A stretch of DNA of 64,000 nucleotides from Streptomyces cavernae. GTDB lineage: Bacteria; Actinomycetota; Actinomycetes; Streptomycetales; Streptomycetaceae. Positions 42,107 through 50,857 of the stretch are shown in pieces. The translations under genes and the position numbers were made by a program. The notes under the pieces are model-generated. The model searched no databases, was not told the origin of the DNA, and worked only from the letters and a program-made list of their open reading frames with translations. Within the stretch, counting starts at the first letter, position 1; the number at the start of each line of letters is the position of its first letter. Location of the stretch: the NCBI RefSeq assembly GCF_004023625.1, contig NZ_RPDJ01000027.1, forward strand, positions 1 through 64,000, given 5' to 3'.

Positions 42107-44299
42107 CTACTCCTCGGCCGGAAGCGCGACTTCGGCGGCGGCTTCAGGCCCCTGTTCGAGCAGAACCGTGAATCCTTCTTCGTTCAGAACTGGCACTTTA
42201 GCCTGAACAGCCTTGTCATACTTCGAACCAGGGTTGTCACCAACCACCACAAAAGAGGTCTTTTTCGAAACCGATCCGGTCACTTTGGCGCCTTGGCTCT
42301 GCAGGGCCTCCTTCGCGCCGTCCCGGGTGTACCGCTGAAGCGTTCCGGTGACGACGACGGTGAGTCCCTCGAGCGGGCGCGGCCCTTCGTCCTCGCCCGC
42401 CCCCTCGTCCTCCATGCGGACTCCGGCGGCCTTCCACTTGCGGATGATCTCGCGGTGCCAGTCCTCGGCGAACCACTCCTTCACCGAGCGCGCCACGATC
42501 TCCCCGACGCCGTCGGTGTTCCTCAACTCCTCCTCGGTGGCCTGGTCGATGCGGTCGATCGAGCGGAACGCACGCGCCAGCGCCTCGGCGGCGACGGGAC
42601 CGACATGGCGGATCGACAGACCGGTCAGCTGCCTGGCCAGCGGGCGTTCCTTGGCCGCTTGGATGTTCTCCAGCATGGCGACGGCGTTCTTCTTGGGCTC
42701 GCCCTGCTGGTTGGCGAAGACCGTGACGATCTTCTCCTCGCCCGTCTTCGGATCCCGCTTGGGCAACCCGCTGTCCTGGTCGAGGACGTACGCCTTGATG
42801 GGCAGCAACTGCTCGATCGTGAGGTCGAAGAGTTCGCCCTCGTCCACCAGCGGTGGGTCGGCGGGTTCCAGCGGCTTGGTCAGGGCCGCGGCGGCGACGT
42901 ACCCGAAGTGCTCGATGTCGAGCGCCTTGCGCCCCGCGAGATAGAACACGCGCTCACGCAACTGGGCCGGGCAGGTGCGGGCGTTCGGGCAGCGCAGGTC
43001 TACGTCGCCCTCCTTCATCGGCTTGAGCGGTGTACCGCACTCGGGGCACTCGGCGGGCATCTCGAACTCCCGCTCGGTGCCGTCCCGCAGGTCGGCGACC
43101 GGGCCGAGGATCTCCGGGATGACGTCACCGGCCTTGCGCAGCACCACGGTGTCGCCGATGAGGACGCCCTTGGCCTTGACCACGTCCTGGTTGTGCAGGG
43201 TGGCGAACTCGACCTCCGAGCCGGCCACCGTGACCGGTTCGACCTGCGCGTAGGGAGTGACACGGCCGGTGCGGCCCACGCCCACCCGGATGTTGACGAG
43301 CTTGGTGTTGACCTCCTCCGGCGCGTACTTCCACGCGATGGCCCAGCGCGGGGCGCGCGCGGTGGAACCGAGGCGGCCCTGGAGCGGGATCTCGTCGAGC
43401 TTGACGACCACACCGTCGATCTCGTGCTCCACGGAGTGGCGGTTCTCGCCGTAGTACGCGATGAACTCCCGTACGCCCTCCAGGGAGTCCACGACCTTCG
43501 CGTGCGTGGTCGTGGGCAGGCCCCATTCGCGCAGCAGTTCGTACGCCTGCGAGAGGCGGTCGATGTCGAAGCCCTCGCGGGCGCCGATGCCGTGCACCAC
43601 CATGTGCAGCGGCAGCGTGGCCGTGACCTTGGGGTCCTTCTGGCGCAGCGAACCCGAGGCGGAGTTGCGGGGGTTGGCGTACGGCTTCTCGCCGGCCTCG
43701 ACACGGCGCGCGTTGAGCTCCTGGAAGGCCTCCATCGGGAAGTAGACCTCGCCGCGGATCTCCACGAGAGCGGGGACGCGGTCGCCGTGCAGCCGCTCCG
43801 GGATCTCCGCGATCGTCCGGACGTTGGGGGTGATGTCCTCGCCGGTGCGGCCGTCACCACGGGTGGCCGCGCGGGTGAGCCGGCCGTTCTCGTACGTCAG
43901 GTTCACCGCGAGGCCGTCGACCTTGAGCTCGCACAGGAAGTGGTGGTCGGACGTGCCGACCTCCTTGGCGACGCGGTCGGCCCAGGCCGCGAGCTCCGCG
44001 TCGTCGAAGGCGTTGTCGAGGGAGAGCATGCGCTCGCGGTGCTCCACCTCGGCGAGGTCCGTCTCGTACGCCCCCGCGACCTTCTGGGTCGGGGAGTCGG
44101 GCGTCCGAAGCTCCGGGTACTCGTCCTCGAGTGCCTCGAGCGAGCGCAGCAGCCTGTCGAACTCCGCGTCACTGATGACGGGAGCGTCCTTCACGTAGTA
44201 CCGGAAGCGGTGCTCCTCGATCTGCTCCGCGAGCTGCGCGTGCTTCTCCCGCGCCTCGGCGGGCAGAGAGTCCGTCCGTGCGTCCTGGTCGCCGGCCAC
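42107..44299 (-). CDS. ligA: NAD-dependent DNA ligase LigA
   Basis: LigA seals nicks with NAD as the adenylate donor, for replication and repair. It has 730 residues. Domain order: Ia NAD-binding (HRFRYYVKDAPVISDAEFD), adenylation domain with the active lysine in CELKVDGLAVNLTYENG (near 124), OB fold, a four-cysteine zinc finger (CPECGTPL ... CPNARTCPAQL), helix-hairpin-helix repeats and a BRCT domain (LEGLTVVVTGTLQRYTRDGA to the end). The ATG at 44299 begins the usual MAGDQ. Essential gene, complete. Confidence 0.97.
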   Translation of the reverse strand: MAGDQDARTDSLPAEAREKHAQLAEQIEEHRFRYYVKDAPVISDAEFDRLLRSLEALEDEYPELRTPDSPTQKVAGAYETDLAEVEHRERMLSLDNAFDDAELAAWADRVAKEVGTSDHHFLCELKVDGLAVNLTYENGRLTRAATRGDGRTGEDITPNVRTIAEIPERLHGDRVPALVEIRGEVYFPMEAFQELNARRVEAGEKPYANPRNSASGSLRQKDPKVTATLPLHMVVHGIGAREGFDIDRLSQAYELLREWGLPTTTHAKVVDSLEGVREFIAYYGENRHSVEHEIDGVVVKLDEIPLQGRLGSTARAPRWAIAWKYAPEEVNTKLVNIRVGVGRTGRVTPYAQVEPVTVAGSEVEFATLHNQDVVKAKGVLIGDTVVLRKAGDVIPEILGPVADLRDGTEREFEMPAECPECGTPLKPMKEGDVDLRCPNARTCPAQLRERVFYLAGRKALDIEHFGYVAAAALTKPLEPADPPLVDEGELFDLTIEQLLPIKAYVLDQDSGLPKRDPKTGEEKIVTVFANQQGEPKKNAVAMLENIQAAKERPLARQLTGLSIRHVGPVAAEALARAFRSIDRIDQATEEELRNTDGVGEIVARSVKEWFAEDWHREIIRKWKAAGVRMEDEGAGEDEGPRPLEGLTVVVTGTLQRYTRDGAKEALQSQGAKVTGSVSKKTSFVVVGDNPGSKYDKAVQAKVPVLNEEGFTVLLEQGPEAAAEVALPAEE

Positions 44300-44314
44300 C
44301 GTATTGTCCTCCCG

Positions 44315-45322
44315 TTACTCAGGGTTGTCCGCGAGAGACCTCGCCGCCCGGACGCACTGGCCCAGCGCATTGCGGGCGTACGCGGGAGAGGCCCCCGCGA
44401 GTCCGCACGACGGAGTGACCGTCACCGCCTCCGCGAGAAGTCCCGGATGCAGCCCCAGCCTGCGCCACAGCGTCCTGACACCCATGACGCTACCGGCAGG
44501 GTCTGACAATGGCGTATCCGTGCTCGGCACGACGCCGGCGAAGAGCCGGGTGCCGCCCTCCACCGCCTCTCCGATCATGTCGTCGTCACGCTCGGTGAGC
44601 AGCGAGAAGTCGAAGGAGATTCCCGCGGCGCCCGCCCGGCGCAGCAGGGCGAAGGGGACGTCCGGTGCGCAGGAGTGGACGACGACCGGGCCCTCCGCGT
44701 GCGTCCCGATCACCTCGCGCAGCGTGGCCTCGACGACCTGCCGGTCCACGGCACGGTGGGTGCGGTAGCCGCTCGCCGTGCGCACCTGTCCGCGCAGTGC
44801 GGCGACGAGGGACGGTTCGTCGAGTTGCAGCACGATCCGGGCGCCGGGGATCCGCCGCCGCACCTCGTCGAGGTGCAGCCGCAGCCCCTCGGCGAGGGAA
44901 CCGGCGAGGTCCCGGCAGGCGCCGGGATCGGAGAGCGCCACCTCGCCGTTCTTCAGCTCCAGCGCGGCCGACAGCGTCCACGGCCCCACGGCCTGGACCT
45001 TCAACGGCCCCTCGTAGCCCTGGGTGAACTCCTCCAACGCGTCGAGGTCCTCCCCCAGCCAGGACCTGGCCCGCTTGGTGTCCCGGCCCGGCCGGTCCCC
45101 GATCCGCCAGCCGCTGGGCTCCACGCGCGCGTACAGCTCGACGAGCATTCCGGCGGTCCGTCCGATCATGTCGGCCCCGGGTCCCCGGGCCGGCAGCTCG
45201 GCGAGGAACGGGAAGTCCTCGAAGGACCCGGTGACGGTCTTGGCCGCCTCCCGGGCGTCCCCGCCCGGCATGGACCCGACACCGGTGGCGGGGCCGAAGC
45301 TGAACTCGCTGTTTTCGCTCAC
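44315..45322 (-). CDS. cobalamin-independent methionine synthase-like protein (MetE C-domain type)
   Basis: This 335-residue protein consists of only the catalytic barrel of the MetE family (full-length MetE has about 750 residues). Zinc ligands are visible in VVVHSCAPDVPF (near 215) and TPSCGLAGASPAYAR (near 305), and the start GVGSMPGGDAREAAK is family typical. Such short forms are common in actinobacteria; they may transfer methyl groups from another donor, so the exact reaction is open. The GTG at 45322 is used. Its stop lies 16 bases from the ligA start, so ligA may be co-transcribed. Confidence 0.85.
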   Translation of the reverse strand: MSENSEFSFGPATGVGSMPGGDAREAAKTVTGSFEDFPFLAELPARGPGADMIGRTAGMLVELYARVEPSGWRIGDRPGRDTKRARSWLGEDLDALEEFTQGYEGPLKVQAVGPWTLSAALELKNGEVALSDPGACRDLAGSLAEGLRLHLDEVRRRIPGARIVLQLDEPSLVAALRGQVRTASGYRTHRAVDRQVVEATLREVIGTHAEGPVVVHSCAPDVPFALLRRAGAAGISFDFSLLTERDDDMIGEAVEGGTRLFAGVVPSTDTPLSDPAGSVMGVRTLWRRLGLHPGLLAEAVTVTPSCGLAGASPAYARNALGQCVRAARSLADNPE

Positions 45323-45381
45323 TCCCGAAGCCTACGCAACCGGGCGGGGACGACTTCACGTCCGTCGCCGGCGCCCGGAGG

Positions 45382-46071
45382 TCAACGTCCCGGCCGCACC
45401 GTCAGATCGTGGACCTCGGCGTCGCGGGGCAGGTCCAGGGCCATCAGGATCGTCGTCGCCACCGACTCCGGGGTGATCCAGTGCGCGGGGTCGTACTCCT
45501 TGCCCTCCTGCTGGTGGACCCTGACCTGCATGGGGCTGGCCGTGCGGCCGGGGTAGACGGAGGTGACGCGGACGCCGTTGCCGTGCTCCTCTTCACGGAG
45601 GGAGTTCGCCAGAGCCCGCAGGCCGTGCTTCGACGCGGCGTAAGCGGACCATTCGCCGTGGGCGTTCAGACCCGAACCGGAGTTGACGAAGACCACGTGA
45701 CCGCGTGCGGCGCGCAGTTGGGGAAGGAAGTGGCGGGTCAGCTCGGCGGGGGCGATCAGGTTGACGTTGAGCTGGTGGTGCCAGGACCTCGGCGTGAGCT
45801 CGCCCACCGGTCCCAGGTCGATGACGCCCGCGCTGTGCACCAACGAGTCGACGCGGTCGGGCAGGGACTGGTGCGAGAAGGCCCAGGAGAGCCGGTCCGG
45901 GTCCGCCAGGTCGCCGACCAGGGTCTTCGACCCGGGGAAGGCCGCCGCCAACTCCTTCGCACGGCCCGCGTTGCGCGCGTGCAGCACGAGTTCGTCCCCA
46001 CGCTCGTGCAGACGGCGGGCCACGGCCTCGCCGATGCCCGAGCCCGCCCCGGTGATCACATGAGTAGCCAT
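45382..46071 (-). CDS. short-chain dehydrogenase/reductase
   Basis: This 229-residue classical SDR oxidoreductase has the cofactor motif THVITGAGSGIGEAVARRL at residues 3-21, an NSAG-like SLVHSAGVIDLG, the catalytic Ser in VFVNSGSG and the Tyr/Lys pair in YAASKHGLRAL (near 145-150). The substrate is unknown. The ATG at 46071 is preferred over in-frame upstream starts because it begins the Rossmann strand. It precedes the MetE-like gene by 59 bases on the same strand. Confidence 0.9.
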   Translation of the reverse strand: MATHVITGAGSGIGEAVARRLHERGDELVLHARNAGRAKELAAAFPGSKTLVGDLADPDRLSWAFSHQSLPDRVDSLVHSAGVIDLGPVGELTPRSWHHQLNVNLIAPAELTRHFLPQLRAARGHVVFVNSGSGLNAHGEWSAYAASKHGLRALANSLREEEHGNGVRVTSVYPGRTASPMQVRVHQQEGKEYDPAHWITPESVATTILMALDLPRDAEVHDLTVRPGR

Positions 46072-46117
46072 GCCCGCCATGCTCGCATCCGCCGCGCACG
46101 AGTCACTCGACGCCCGC

Positions 46118-46224
46118 CACCGCGCGACGCCCGGCACCACTCAGCGCCCGCCACCGCTCAACGCCCGGCACCGCTCGCGACACCCGGAACCGCTCGCGAC
46201 GTCCGGCACCGCTCAACGCCCGCG
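46118..46224. repeat. degenerate 17-19 bp tandem repeat
   Basis: About six diverged copies of a unit like cgcccggcaccgctcaa run through the gap between the SDR and LOG genes. The stretch is non-coding as far as I can see. Confidence 0.6.
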
Positions 46225-46764
46225 TCACTCGATCCCCTGGCTCTCCTCCAGGTAGGCCAGCGCTCCCACCGGCTCCTCCGCGAAGAACACCAGGTCCGTG
46301 AGCGGCCGCGGCAGGAACCCCTCGTCCTCCATGCGCAGGAACTGCTGCTTGAGGCCGTCGTAGAAGCCGTCGGTGTTGAGCAGCACCACGGGCATGTCGC
46401 TGTGCCCGTGCTTCTTCAGCTCCAGGATCTCGGTCGCCTCGTCCAGCGTCCCGGTGCCGCCCACCATGACGACCACCGCGTCGGCCTTCTCCAGCAGCAG
46501 CGCCTTCCGCTCCGCCAGGTCCCGCGCGACGATCATCTCGTCGGCCTGAGCGCGGACCCGCGCGGAGAGGAACTCCACGGAGACGCCCAGCAGTCGCCCG
46601 CCTGCCTCGTGCACCCCGTCCGCGACCACCTTCATCAGCCCGACGTCCGAACCGCCCCACACGAGGGTGTGCCCTCCCTTGCCCAGCAGTTCGGCGAACT
46701 CCCGTGCGGGACGGGTGTACCGGTCGTCGAGGTCGGCGGACGAGAGGAAGACACAGATATTCAT
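46225..46764 (-). CDS. LOG-family protein (nucleotide 5'-monophosphate phosphoribohydrolase fold)
   Basis: This 179-residue protein begins with the Rossmann strand MNICVFLSSADLDDRYTRPA. The family loop reads GGTGTLDEATEILELKKHG, against the canonical PGGxGTxxE, so the proline is replaced by valine (MVGGTGTLDE). WGGSDVGLMKVVADG replaces the usual GGGxxGLMG. LOG proteins cleave cytokinin-type or other nucleoside monophosphates to base and ribose phosphate; the altered loops make the substrate doubtful. It is divergent from the DUF427 gene. Confidence 0.82.
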   Translation of the reverse strand: MNICVFLSSADLDDRYTRPAREFAELLGKGGHTLVWGGSDVGLMKVVADGVHEAGGRLLGVSVEFLSARVRAQADEMIVARDLAERKALLLEKADAVVVMVGGTGTLDEATEILELKKHGHSDMPVVLLNTDGFYDGLKQQFLRMEDEGFLPRPLTDLVFFAEEPVGALAYLEESQGIE

Positions 46765-46815
46765 GACGCCACCGTACGCGGGAAGAACCTCCGCTCCGCG
46801 AGCGCTTCTTCAGGT

Positions 46816-47139
46816 ATGGCCGAAGGACACACGATCACCATCGAGCAGAGCACCGAGCACGTACGCGTCCTCCACGGGGACCAGGTCCTCGCGGAGAGCG
46901 ACCGGCCCCTCCTCCTGCGGGAGACCGGCTGCCCGGTGCGCTACTACCTCCCGCCCGAGGACGTACGGCTGGACCTGCTGACTCCCTCGGAGACCCACAC
47001 CTACTGCCCGTTCAAGGGGACGGCCTCCTACTGGTCCCTGCCGGACACCGCGGATCTGGTGTGGGCTTACCCGGAGCCCAAGCCGGAGGTGGCGCAGATC
47101 AAGGACCACCTGTGCTTCTACGAGGTGGAGGTGTCGTAG
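46816..47139 (+). CDS. DUF427 domain protein
   Basis: This 107-residue protein is a single DUF427 domain: EHVRVLHGDQVLAESDRPLLL, YYLPPEDVRLDLL, HTYCPFKGTASYWSL and the C-terminal DHLCFYEVEV. The YCPFKG motif is the family hallmark. The function is unknown; fold members are small beta-tent proteins. The start ATG at 46816 lies 52 bases from the divergent LOG gene. Confidence 0.9.
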   Translation: MAEGHTITIEQSTEHVRVLHGDQVLAESDRPLLLRETGCPVRYYLPPEDVRLDLLTPSETHTYCPFKGTASYWSLPDTADLVWAYPEPKPEVAQIKDHLCFYEVEVS

Positions 47140-47171
47140 AACTCGAGCGACCGCTTGATCCCGCCGGTGAC

Positions 47172-47256
47172 GGTGTGGCGCCGTTGCCGGTGTGGCGCCG
47201 TTGCCGGTGTGGCGCCGTTGCCGGTGTGGCGCCGTTGCCGGTGTGGCGCCCGTGCC
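47172..47256. repeat. five 17-bp tandem repeats
   Basis: The unit ggtgtggcgccgttgcc occurs four times exactly (47172-47239) and once with a change (47240-47256). It lies between the DUF427 stop and the end of mnmA. Each unit contains the palindrome GGCGCC. There are no spacers, so it is not a CRISPR array; the likely behaviour is a length-variable minisatellite. Confidence 0.92.
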
Positions 47257-47267
47257 GGTCTGGCGGA

Positions 47268-48398
47268 CTACGCCACCGCCGTCTCCGCGCGCGTGGTCGA
47301 CGCGATCGTCGCCGAACCCACCACGCGCGTCCCGTCGTAGAGCACGACCGCCTGGCCCGGGGCGACGCCTCGGACCGGCTCGCTGAAGGTGACCTCGAGG
47401 CGGTCGTCGACGAGTTCGGCGGTGACCGGGGTCTCGCTCCCGTGCGCCCTGAGCTGAGCCGTGTACGTGCCCGGGCCCGAGGGGGCCACGCCGCACCAGC
47501 GGGGCTTGATCGCGGTCAGCGCCGTGACGTCGAGGGACGCGGCCGGGCCCACCGTCACGGTGTTGTTCACCGGCGAGATGTCGAGCACGTAGCGGGGCTT
47601 GCCGTCCGCGGCGGGAGTGCCGATGCGCAGGCCCTTGCGCTGCCCGATCGTGAAGCCGAACGCGCCCTCGTGCTTGCCGAGGACCGCGCCGGACTCGTCC
47701 ACGATGTCGCCCTCCGCCCTGCCCAGGCGGTCGGCGAGGAAGCCCTGGGTGTCGCCGTCGGCGATGAAGCAGATGTCGTGCGAGTCGGGCTTCTTCGCGA
47801 CGGCGAGGCCGCGCCGCTCGGCCTCCGCGCGGATCTCGTCCTTCGTGGTCACGGTGTCGCCGAGCGGGAACATCGCGTGGGCGAGCTGGCGGTCGTCCAG
47901 CACCCCGAGCACGTACGACTGGTCCTTCGCCATGTCGGAGGCGCGGTGCAGCTCGCGGGTGCCGTCCTCGTTCACGAGCACCTTCGCGTAGTGGCCCGTG
48001 CAGACCGCGTCGAAGCCCAGCGCCAGGGCCTTGTCCAGCAGGGCCGCGAACTTGATCTTCTCGTTGCAGCGCAGGCACGGGTTCGGGGTGCGGCCGGCCT
48101 CGTACTCGGCGACGAAGTCCTCCACCACATCCTCACGGAAGCGCTCCGCGAGGTCCCAGACGTAGAACGGGATACCGATGACGTCCGCGGCGCGGCGGGC
48201 GTCGCGGGAGTCCTCGATGGTGCAGCAGCCCCGCGCGCCGGTGCGGAAGGACTGCGGGTTCGCCGAGAGCGCGAGATGGACACCGGTCACGTCGTGGCCG
48301 GCTTCCGCCGCCCGGGCGGCGGCCACGGCGGAGTCCACCCCGCCGGACATGGCGGCCAGTACACGAAGGGGTCGGGGGCGCTCGGAAGTCTCAGTCAT
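47268..48398 (-). CDS. mnmA: tRNA 2-thiouridine(34) synthase MnmA
   Basis: MnmA activates U34 of Lys, Glu and Gln tRNAs with ATP and inserts sulfur. It has 376 residues. The PP-loop is AAMSGGVDSAVAAARAAEAG (residues 15-34). The catalytic cysteine is in TPNPCLRCNEKIKF (near 107) and the second cysteine in DSHDICFIADGDTQGFL (near 209). A C-terminal beta-barrel completes it. The sulfur donor may be the cysteine desulfurase encoded 0.9 kb away on the same strand, separated by an amidase gene on the other strand. Confidence 0.96.
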   Translation of the reverse strand: MTETSERPRPLRVLAAMSGGVDSAVAAARAAEAGHDVTGVHLALSANPQSFRTGARGCCTIEDSRDARRAADVIGIPFYVWDLAERFREDVVEDFVAEYEAGRTPNPCLRCNEKIKFAALLDKALALGFDAVCTGHYAKVLVNEDGTRELHRASDMAKDQSYVLGVLDDRQLAHAMFPLGDTVTTKDEIRAEAERRGLAVAKKPDSHDICFIADGDTQGFLADRLGRAEGDIVDESGAVLGKHEGAFGFTIGQRKGLRIGTPAADGKPRYVLDISPVNNTVTVGPAASLDVTALTAIKPRWCGVAPSGPGTYTAQLRAHGSETPVTAELVDDRLEVTFSEPVRGVAPGQAVVLYDGTRVVGSATIASTTRAETAVA

Positions 48399-48429
48399 AA
48401 CTCTTCAAGAGTACGGGCAACCGTGCAGT

Positions 48430-48459
48430 GTCACGGGCCCGGGAACCGGGGCCCGTGAC
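48430..48459. promoter_or_regulatory. 11-bp inverted repeat in the mnmA/amidase divergent region
   Basis: gtcacgggccc / gggcccgtgac encloses an 8-base loop. It lies 17 bases upstream of the amidase ATG and 31 bases from the mnmA start, a position that fits either an operator for a divergent promoter or a 5' UTR hairpin. Function not shown. Confidence 0.4.
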
Positions 48460-48476
48460 CAACCGTTGAAGATCGC

Positions 48477-49154
48477 ATGGGCGAGACGAACGGCCACAAG
48501 GCCGCGGACGCGGACGGGCGCATGGGGCGGCGGGCGCTGTTGATCGGCGGCGCCCTCGCCGCCGCGGGCACGGCCGCGCTCGCACGGGACGAGTTGTCGC
48601 GCCTGTGGTGGCGCATGCCCGGTGTGGAGAAGCCGCGCAAGGAGGGCGAGGTCGACTTCGTCAGCGCGCGGTGGGTGGCGGCTTCCTCGGCGAACTGGCG
48701 GCGTGCGGACCGGCCCGACGACTACGGCATAGACATGGTGATCATCCATGTCACCCAGGGCAGCTTCGACAGCGCGGTGAAGGTGTTCCAGGACCCGGGC
48801 CATGGTGCCGCGGCGCACTACATCGTCCGCAAGGACGGGCGGGTCACTCAGATGATCCGCGAGCTGGACGTGGCGTTCCACGCGGGCAACCGCGAGTACA
48901 ACGAACGCAGCATCGGCATCGAGCACGAGGGATTCGTGGAGCGTGCCTCGTCGTTCACGGACGAGATGTACGAGTCGTCGGCGCGGCTTACGGCCGGGAT
49001 CTGCGAGCGGTACGGGATTCCCGTGGACCGCGAGCACATCATCGGCCATGTGGAGGTCCCGGGGACGGACCACACCGATCCGGGGCGCTTTTGGGACTGG
49101 GACCGGTACATGGGGCTGGTGCGGGAGGCCAGGGGGGCGACCACTCCGGCGTGA
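48477..49154 (+). CDS. exported N-acetylmuramoyl-L-alanine amidase (Amidase_2 type)
   Basis: This 225-residue protein has a twin-arginine-like signal (GRMGRRALLIGGALAAAGTAA) and is probably secreted. The zinc amidase domain starts with YGIDMVIIHVTQGSFDS (first His ligand near 90), then HYIVRKDGRVTQMI, the block RSIGIEHEGF and the second ligand region EHIIGHVEVPGTDHTDPG. It should cleave the amide bond between N-acetylmuramate and the stem peptide, for wall turnover. The ATG at 48477 precedes the signal directly. It is divergent from mnmA. Confidence 0.9.
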   Translation: MGETNGHKAADADGRMGRRALLIGGALAAAGTAALARDELSRLWWRMPGVEKPRKEGEVDFVSARWVAASSANWRRADRPDDYGIDMVIIHVTQGSFDSAVKVFQDPGHGAAAHYIVRKDGRVTQMIRELDVAFHAGNREYNERSIGIEHEGFVERASSFTDEMYESSARLTAGICERYGIPVDREHIIGHVEVPGTDHTDPGRFWDWDRYMGLVREARGATTPA

Positions 49155-49282
49155 GTGTGGCGGGGGGCCTGAATCCGCCTCGCCCCGGCTCGGGCGGGCG
49201 TCGCGTGCCCGGGTTGTTTCTCCGGCATCGCCTGCGCACCGGGGCGGGCCGGTTCGCGTAGCTGCCTCGAAGCACTGCCGGG

Positions 49283-50452
49283 TCAGGTCAGCCCTGCCGT
49301 CCGGGCCCGCTCCACCGCCGGACCGATCGCCTTGGCCACCGCCTCGACGTCCGCCTCCGTGGAGGTGTGGCCGAGGGAGAAGCGCAGGGTGCCGCGGGCC
49401 AGGTCGGGGTCGGTGCCGGTGGCGAGGAGGACATGGCTGGGCTGGGCCACGCCGGCCGTGCAGGCCGAACCCGTCGAGCACTCGATGCCCTGTGCGTCCA
49501 GCAGGAGCAGCAGGGAGTCGCCCTCGCAGCCGGGGAAGGTGAAGTGGGCGTTGGCGGGCAGTCGTCCGGAGCCGGCCGGGTCGCCGCCGAGGATTGCGTC
49601 CGGGACGGCCTTGCGTACGGCGTCGACCAGGTCGTCGCGCAGGGCGCCGATCTCCCGGGCGAACCACTCGCGCTGTTCGGCGGCGAGCCGCGCGGCGACG
49701 GCGAAGGCGGCCACGGCGGGCACGTCGAGGGTGCCGGAGCGGACATGGCGTTCCTGTCCGCCGCCGTGCAGCACGGGTACGGGGCTGTACTCACGGCCCA
49801 GCAGCAGCGCGCCGATGCCGTACGGGCCGCCGATCTTGTGGCCGGAGACGGTCATCGCGGCCAGTCCGGAGGCGCCGAAGTCGACCGGGACCTGGCCGAA
49901 GGCCTGGACGGCGTCGGAGTGCAGCGGGACCCCGAACTCGCGTGCGGCCTCGGCGAGTTCCCGGACCCGCATGACCGTACCGATCTCGTTGTTGGCCCAC
50001 ATCACCGTGGCGAGGGCGACGTCGTCGGGGTTGCGGGCGATCGCCTCCGTCAGCGCCTCGGGATGGACGCGGCCGTAAGGGTCCACCGGAAGGTATTCGA
50101 CGGTGGCTCCCTCGTGTTCGCCGAGCCAGTGCACGGCGTCGAGGACGGCGTGGTGCTCGACGGGGCTCGCGAGGACCCGGGTGCGGGCCGGGTCGGCGGC
50201 GCGGCGGGCCCAGTACAGGCCCTTCACGGCGAGGTTGTCGGCCTCGGTGCCGCCGGAGGTGAGGACGACCTCGCTGGGGCGGGCGCCCAGGGCGTCCGCG
50301 AGGGTTTCCCTGGCCTCCTCCACGGTGCGCCGGGCACGGCGGCCGGCCGCGTGGAGCGAGGAGGCGTTGCCGGTGACGCTCAACTGGGCGGTCATAGCCT
50401 CGACCGCCTCCGGGAGCATCGGGGTGGTCGCGGCGTGGTCGAGGTAAGCCAT
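49283..50452 (-). CDS. cysteine desulfurase (NifS/IscS-like)
   Basis: This 389-residue PLP enzyme removes sulfur from cysteine for iron-sulfur clusters and tRNA thiolation. It begins MAYLDHAATTPMLPEAVEAM. Family motifs are LTSGGTEADNLAVKG, the PLP lysine in SGHKIGGPYGIGALL (near 206) and the active cysteine in ECSTGSACTAGVAQPSH (near 328). Its neighbourhood with mnmA suggests that it supplies sulfur to tRNA thiolation, which is inference. ATG at 50452. Confidence 0.94.
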   Translation of the reverse strand: MAYLDHAATTPMLPEAVEAMTAQLSVTGNASSLHAAGRRARRTVEEARETLADALGARPSEVVLTSGGTEADNLAVKGLYWARRAADPARTRVLASPVEHHAVLDAVHWLGEHEGATVEYLPVDPYGRVHPEALTEAIARNPDDVALATVMWANNEIGTVMRVRELAEAAREFGVPLHSDAVQAFGQVPVDFGASGLAAMTVSGHKIGGPYGIGALLLGREYSPVPVLHGGGQERHVRSGTLDVPAVAAFAVAARLAAEQREWFAREIGALRDDLVDAVRKAVPDAILGGDPAGSGRLPANAHFTFPGCEGDSLLLLLDAQGIECSTGSACTAGVAQPSHVLLATGTDPDLARGTLRFSLGHTSTEADVEAVAKAIGPAVERARTAGLT

Positions 50453-50521
50453 GGTGAGGCCGATTCTACGGGCCACCCCCGGGCTCGCCTCAGGCGCCGT
50501 CGGGGTAACCCCTGGCCCGGG

Positions 50522-50797
50522 TCAGCCGCCGAAGCTCCACGACAGCGTGTTGTCCAGCTGCATGAGGACCAGCAGGACGGCCAGGTCGGCCACGCCCAGG
50601 CCGAGGCCGAGCAGCGCCCTGCCCCGCCGGGTGGTGCCGCGCCAGAGGGCGGCGGAGGCCAGGACGACGGCGGTCGGGCCCAGGAAGACGTTCAGGACGA
50701 GCAGGCCCAGCAGGCCCAGGACGAAGGAGGCGACGGCCATGCCGTCGGCGTCGCGCACGCTGGTGCGGGTGTCCGGTGCGGTGGTGGTGAGCTGCAT
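50522..50797 (-). CDS. small DUF4190-like membrane protein
   Basis: This 91-residue protein carries the DUF4190 pattern GMAVASFVLGLLGLLVLN, GPTAVVLASAALWRGT and RGRALLGLGLGVADLAVLL: two membrane helices with a short basic turn. The function is unknown. It stands between a tiny membrane protein gene (60 bases upstream) and the cysteine desulfurase (70 bases downstream), all on the minus strand, so the three could share a transcript. Confidence 0.82.
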   Translation of the reverse strand: MQLTTTAPDTRTSVRDADGMAVASFVLGLLGLLVLNVFLGPTAVVLASAALWRGTTRRGRALLGLGLGVADLAVLLVLMQLDNTLSWSFGG

Positions 50798-50857
50798 GGT
50801 TGCGTTACTCCGACAGTGGGTTGGGCGATCCGGTCAGTGGTCGGCGGTGGCCGCCGG

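Noticed and set aside
42293..44506. 737-codon open frame opposite ligA
   Set aside because: Antisense shadow of an essential gene; no domain.
47172..47256. CRISPR array
   Set aside because: Units are 17 bp, directly adjacent, with no unique spacers and no cas genes nearby.
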